From Candidatus Rifleibacteriota bacterium (GTDB lineage Bacteria > Riflebacteria > Ozemobacteria > Ozemobacterales > Ozemobacteraceae), in contig JAKQOH010000127.1 of assembly GCA_029565415.1 (NCBI GenBank), positions 1 through 38,732 on the forward strand: a DNA stretch of 38,732 nucleotides, written 5' to 3'. Both the position numbers and the translations under genes were made by a program. Below the pieces are notes generated by a model, which did not search any database, was not told the origin of the DNA, and was given only the letters and a program-made list of their open reading frames with translations. This document shows positions 37,361-38,732 of the stretch, piece by piece (position 1 is the stretch's first letter; each line of letters begins with the position of its first letter).

Positions 37361-38651
37361 CGATGTTGCTGCTCATTTCCTTCATGTAGGTTGCGGGATC
37401 ACCCATTTCGAGGGTCGCCCGCTCGAGGACGTCCGCCATCAGATCGCGGACTTCGAACCAGCAGCTCAGGCGGGGTTCAAACGCGATATACTCGAGCTCC
37501 TGGTAGGGGGCGCGGAGGTTGGGATCCTTTTCGAGGGCCGACACGAGGACGGGAGAGCGGAGCGAGGAGGTGCGGACGGGGACGTAGGTCGTCCGGACGC
37601 TCCACTCGGCCCCGATGTCGGTCGATGTGAACCATTTGATGAATTCCCACGCGCCCTTGATCTTGTCGGGGTTTCCATTGTTGAAGATATTGATGTTGCT
37701 GCCCGAGAGGATGACGGCGCGGGTCGCCTCGCCGGGGAGGGGAGCGATGCCATATTCGAACTTGAGCCCCGACTCCATGTGGACCTTGCTCACGATGCTG
37801 TTTTCGATCATCGCGACGCGCTGGGCCTTGAAGTCGTTCTGGTGGTCGAAGCCCTGTGCCTCGACGGCGATGCCTTCCTTCAGCATCTCCTGGATGAAGG
37901 AAACGGCCCGGACCGAGGCCGGCTCGTGGAAGTGCGACGTGTCTCCCCGTTCGGCGATCAGCCTGCCGCCGAACTGCATGACGCGGCAGAGGAACATCCA
38001 GACGTTGGCCTTGCCGGTCGCGAAGCCCATGACGGTGGGCCTGCCGCCTTGCGCCGGAGTGAAGTGGCGTGTGATCTGACGGGCGTAGGAGGCCAGCTCC
38101 GTGAGTGTCTGAGGCGGTTGCTCGGGATCGAGGCCGGCCTGGCGGAACAGCTCCTTGTTGTAATACAGCACGGGCACGCTCTTGTTGAACGGAAAGGACC
38201 AGAGTTTGCCGTCGAACGTGTTGTTCTCGAGAAGGACAGGAATAATATCGGCTTTGATATTTTCCGGTTCCGAGGCCAGCAGGTCATCGAGGCAGACGAT
38301 CTTGCGGTGCTTGATGAACTTCTTCGTCAGGGTCTCGTAGTTCTGGGCGATATCGGGGGCGCTTTTCGCCACCAGCGAGGCGAGGAGTTTCTTCGCCAGC
38401 GTGTCGTAGCTGCCCATCGGGATGCCCTTGATGAAGTAGGTCGGCTGGCTCTTGTTGAACCGGTCGATCAGATCGTTCATCACGTTGCCGAGCGGGCCGC
38501 CCATGGCGTGCCAGAACACCACCTCGACGCGGTCCTTCCCGCTCTCGCCGATGCCGGCCATCGAGGCGGATTCGCGAGCCCGGCTGTCCTGCAGAATCAG
38601 GCCGATGACGAGGAACCAGAAGAGGAGAACGCCGATCAGGAAGTTGCGCAT
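37332..38651 (-). CDS. Extracellular sugar-type (UgpB/MalE-like, SBP family 1) ABC binding protein
   Basis: 439 residues. The N-terminus (MRN, then hydrophobic 4-21) is a signal peptide or a retained membrane anchor; there is no lipobox. The family 1 features are VEVVFWHAMGGPLGNVMNDL, FNKSQPTYFIKG, LWSFPFNKSVPVLYYNKELF, and near the C-terminus GAWEFIKWFTS. The FWHAMGG and NKS-VLYYNK blocks resemble glycerol-3-phosphate or glycerophosphodiester (UgpB) binders as much as sugar binders. AGGAGG is eight bases before the ATG, and a permease gene ends 13 bp upstream, so it belongs to an ABC importer. Its stop lies inside the following DHH gene. Ligand uncertain: sugar or glycerophosphate. Confidence 0.9.
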   Translation of the reverse strand: MRNFLIGVLLFWFLVIGLILQDSRARESASMAGIGESGKDRVEVVFWHAMGGPLGNVMNDLIDRFNKSQPTYFIKGIPMGSYDTLAKKLLASLVAKSAPDIAQNYETLTKKFIKHRKIVCLDDLLASEPENIKADIIPVLLENNTFDGKLWSFPFNKSVPVLYYNKELFRQAGLDPEQPPQTLTELASYARQITRHFTPAQGGRPTVMGFATGKANVWMFLCRVMQFGGRLIAERGDTSHFHEPASVRAVSFIQEMLKEGIAVEAQGFDHQNDFKAQRVAMIENSIVSKVHMESGLKFEYGIAPLPGEATRAVILSGSNINIFNNGNPDKIKGAWEFIKWFTSTDIGAEWSVRTTYVPVRTSSLRSPVLVSALEKDPNLRAPYQELEYIAFEPRLSCWFEVRDLMADVLERATLEMGDPATYMKEMSSNIDGILRHNPD

Positions 38652-38664
38652 GGATGGTTCCTCC

Positions 38665-38732
38665 TCACTCTTTCATGCCCGTCATCGCCTGGGACTCGAC
38701 GAACTGGCGTTGGGCGAGGAAATACATGATGA
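38665..38732 (-). CDS. Carbohydrate ABC transporter permease, C-terminal end (partial)
   Basis: Only the last 22 codons are in the window, ending IMYFLAQRQFVESQAMTGMKE before TGA at 38665-38667. The pattern (hydrophobic end, Q-R-x-F-V, short loop, G-x-K at the end) is the usual C-terminus of MalG/UgpE-type permeases, which end the last membrane helix with QRYFV and finish near GAVKG. It lies 13 bp upstream of the binding-protein gene on the same strand, where the permease of the same importer is expected. The call rests on a short fragment and on context. Confidence 0.65.
   Translation of the reverse strand, partial: IMYFLAQRQFVESQAMTGMKE

Overview
This is a G+C-rich bacterial chromosome segment made mostly of core genes, almost all on the minus strand. 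No tRNA, rRNA, CRISPR array, insertion sequence, integrase or phage gene was recognised. The organism looks like a Gram-negative-type (diderm) bacterium. It has a lipoprotein signal peptide on one binding protein, several exported binding proteins, a putative recycling kinase for anhydro-muramic acid, and a signal-peptide-extended ATP synthase b subunit. The order rimP-nusA-infB-ylxP-rbfA-nrnA-truB-ribF is common in Firmicutes and many deep-branching or uncultured phyla and differs from E. coli. A candidate phylum such as Riflebacteria/Ozemobacteria would fit, but that is a guess; no rRNA gene is present to settle it.

Layout. 1-1086: end of an ATP-cone plus uridine-kinase-like nucleoside kinase (plus strand), followed by a hairpin and a perfect REP-like palindrome. 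1196-4487 (minus): M28 peptidase, cytoplasmic GH13 enzyme and YjbQ, tightly spaced. 4587-11846 (minus): a complete F1Fo ATP synthase operon, atpZ-atpI-B-E-F-H-A-G-D-C, whose c subunit carries sodium-type ligands. 11894-13885 (minus): glycogen debranching enzyme just upstream of the atp operon. 14029-16779 (plus): full-length DNA polymerase I with intact proofreading motifs, tail-to-tail with ribF. 16776-24546 (minus): the nusA-infB translation/RNA operon with a good candidate promoter at 24639-24667. 24706-28963: a divergent pair of transcription units, a seven-bladed beta-propeller protein plus Leu-type binding protein (minus) and an OppA-type lipoprotein (plus). 28936-32533 (minus): recA, a clear intrinsic terminator, then ettA and a YqaA/DedA-type membrane protein. 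32678-33877 (plus): anmK. 33852-38732 (minus): a coupled operon of sugar-ABC permease (partial), sugar-binding protein, a second NrnA-like DHH phosphoesterase, an exported TPR protein and an unrecognised single-pass membrane protein.

How it fits together. The GH13 and debranching enzymes suggest intracellular glycogen or maltodextrin breakdown. The ATP synthase is predicted to couple to Na+. The nusA operon couples transcription, ribosome assembly and nanoRNA turnover. The less ordinary parts are the propeller plus binding-protein unit (24706-27031), the ABC/DHH/TPR/membrane unit (33852-38732), the Glu-for-Asp change in the operonic NrnA, and short A+T-rich, rare-codon islands scattered inside otherwise G+C-rich genes. 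I do not see a clear-cut new defence or mobile system here.
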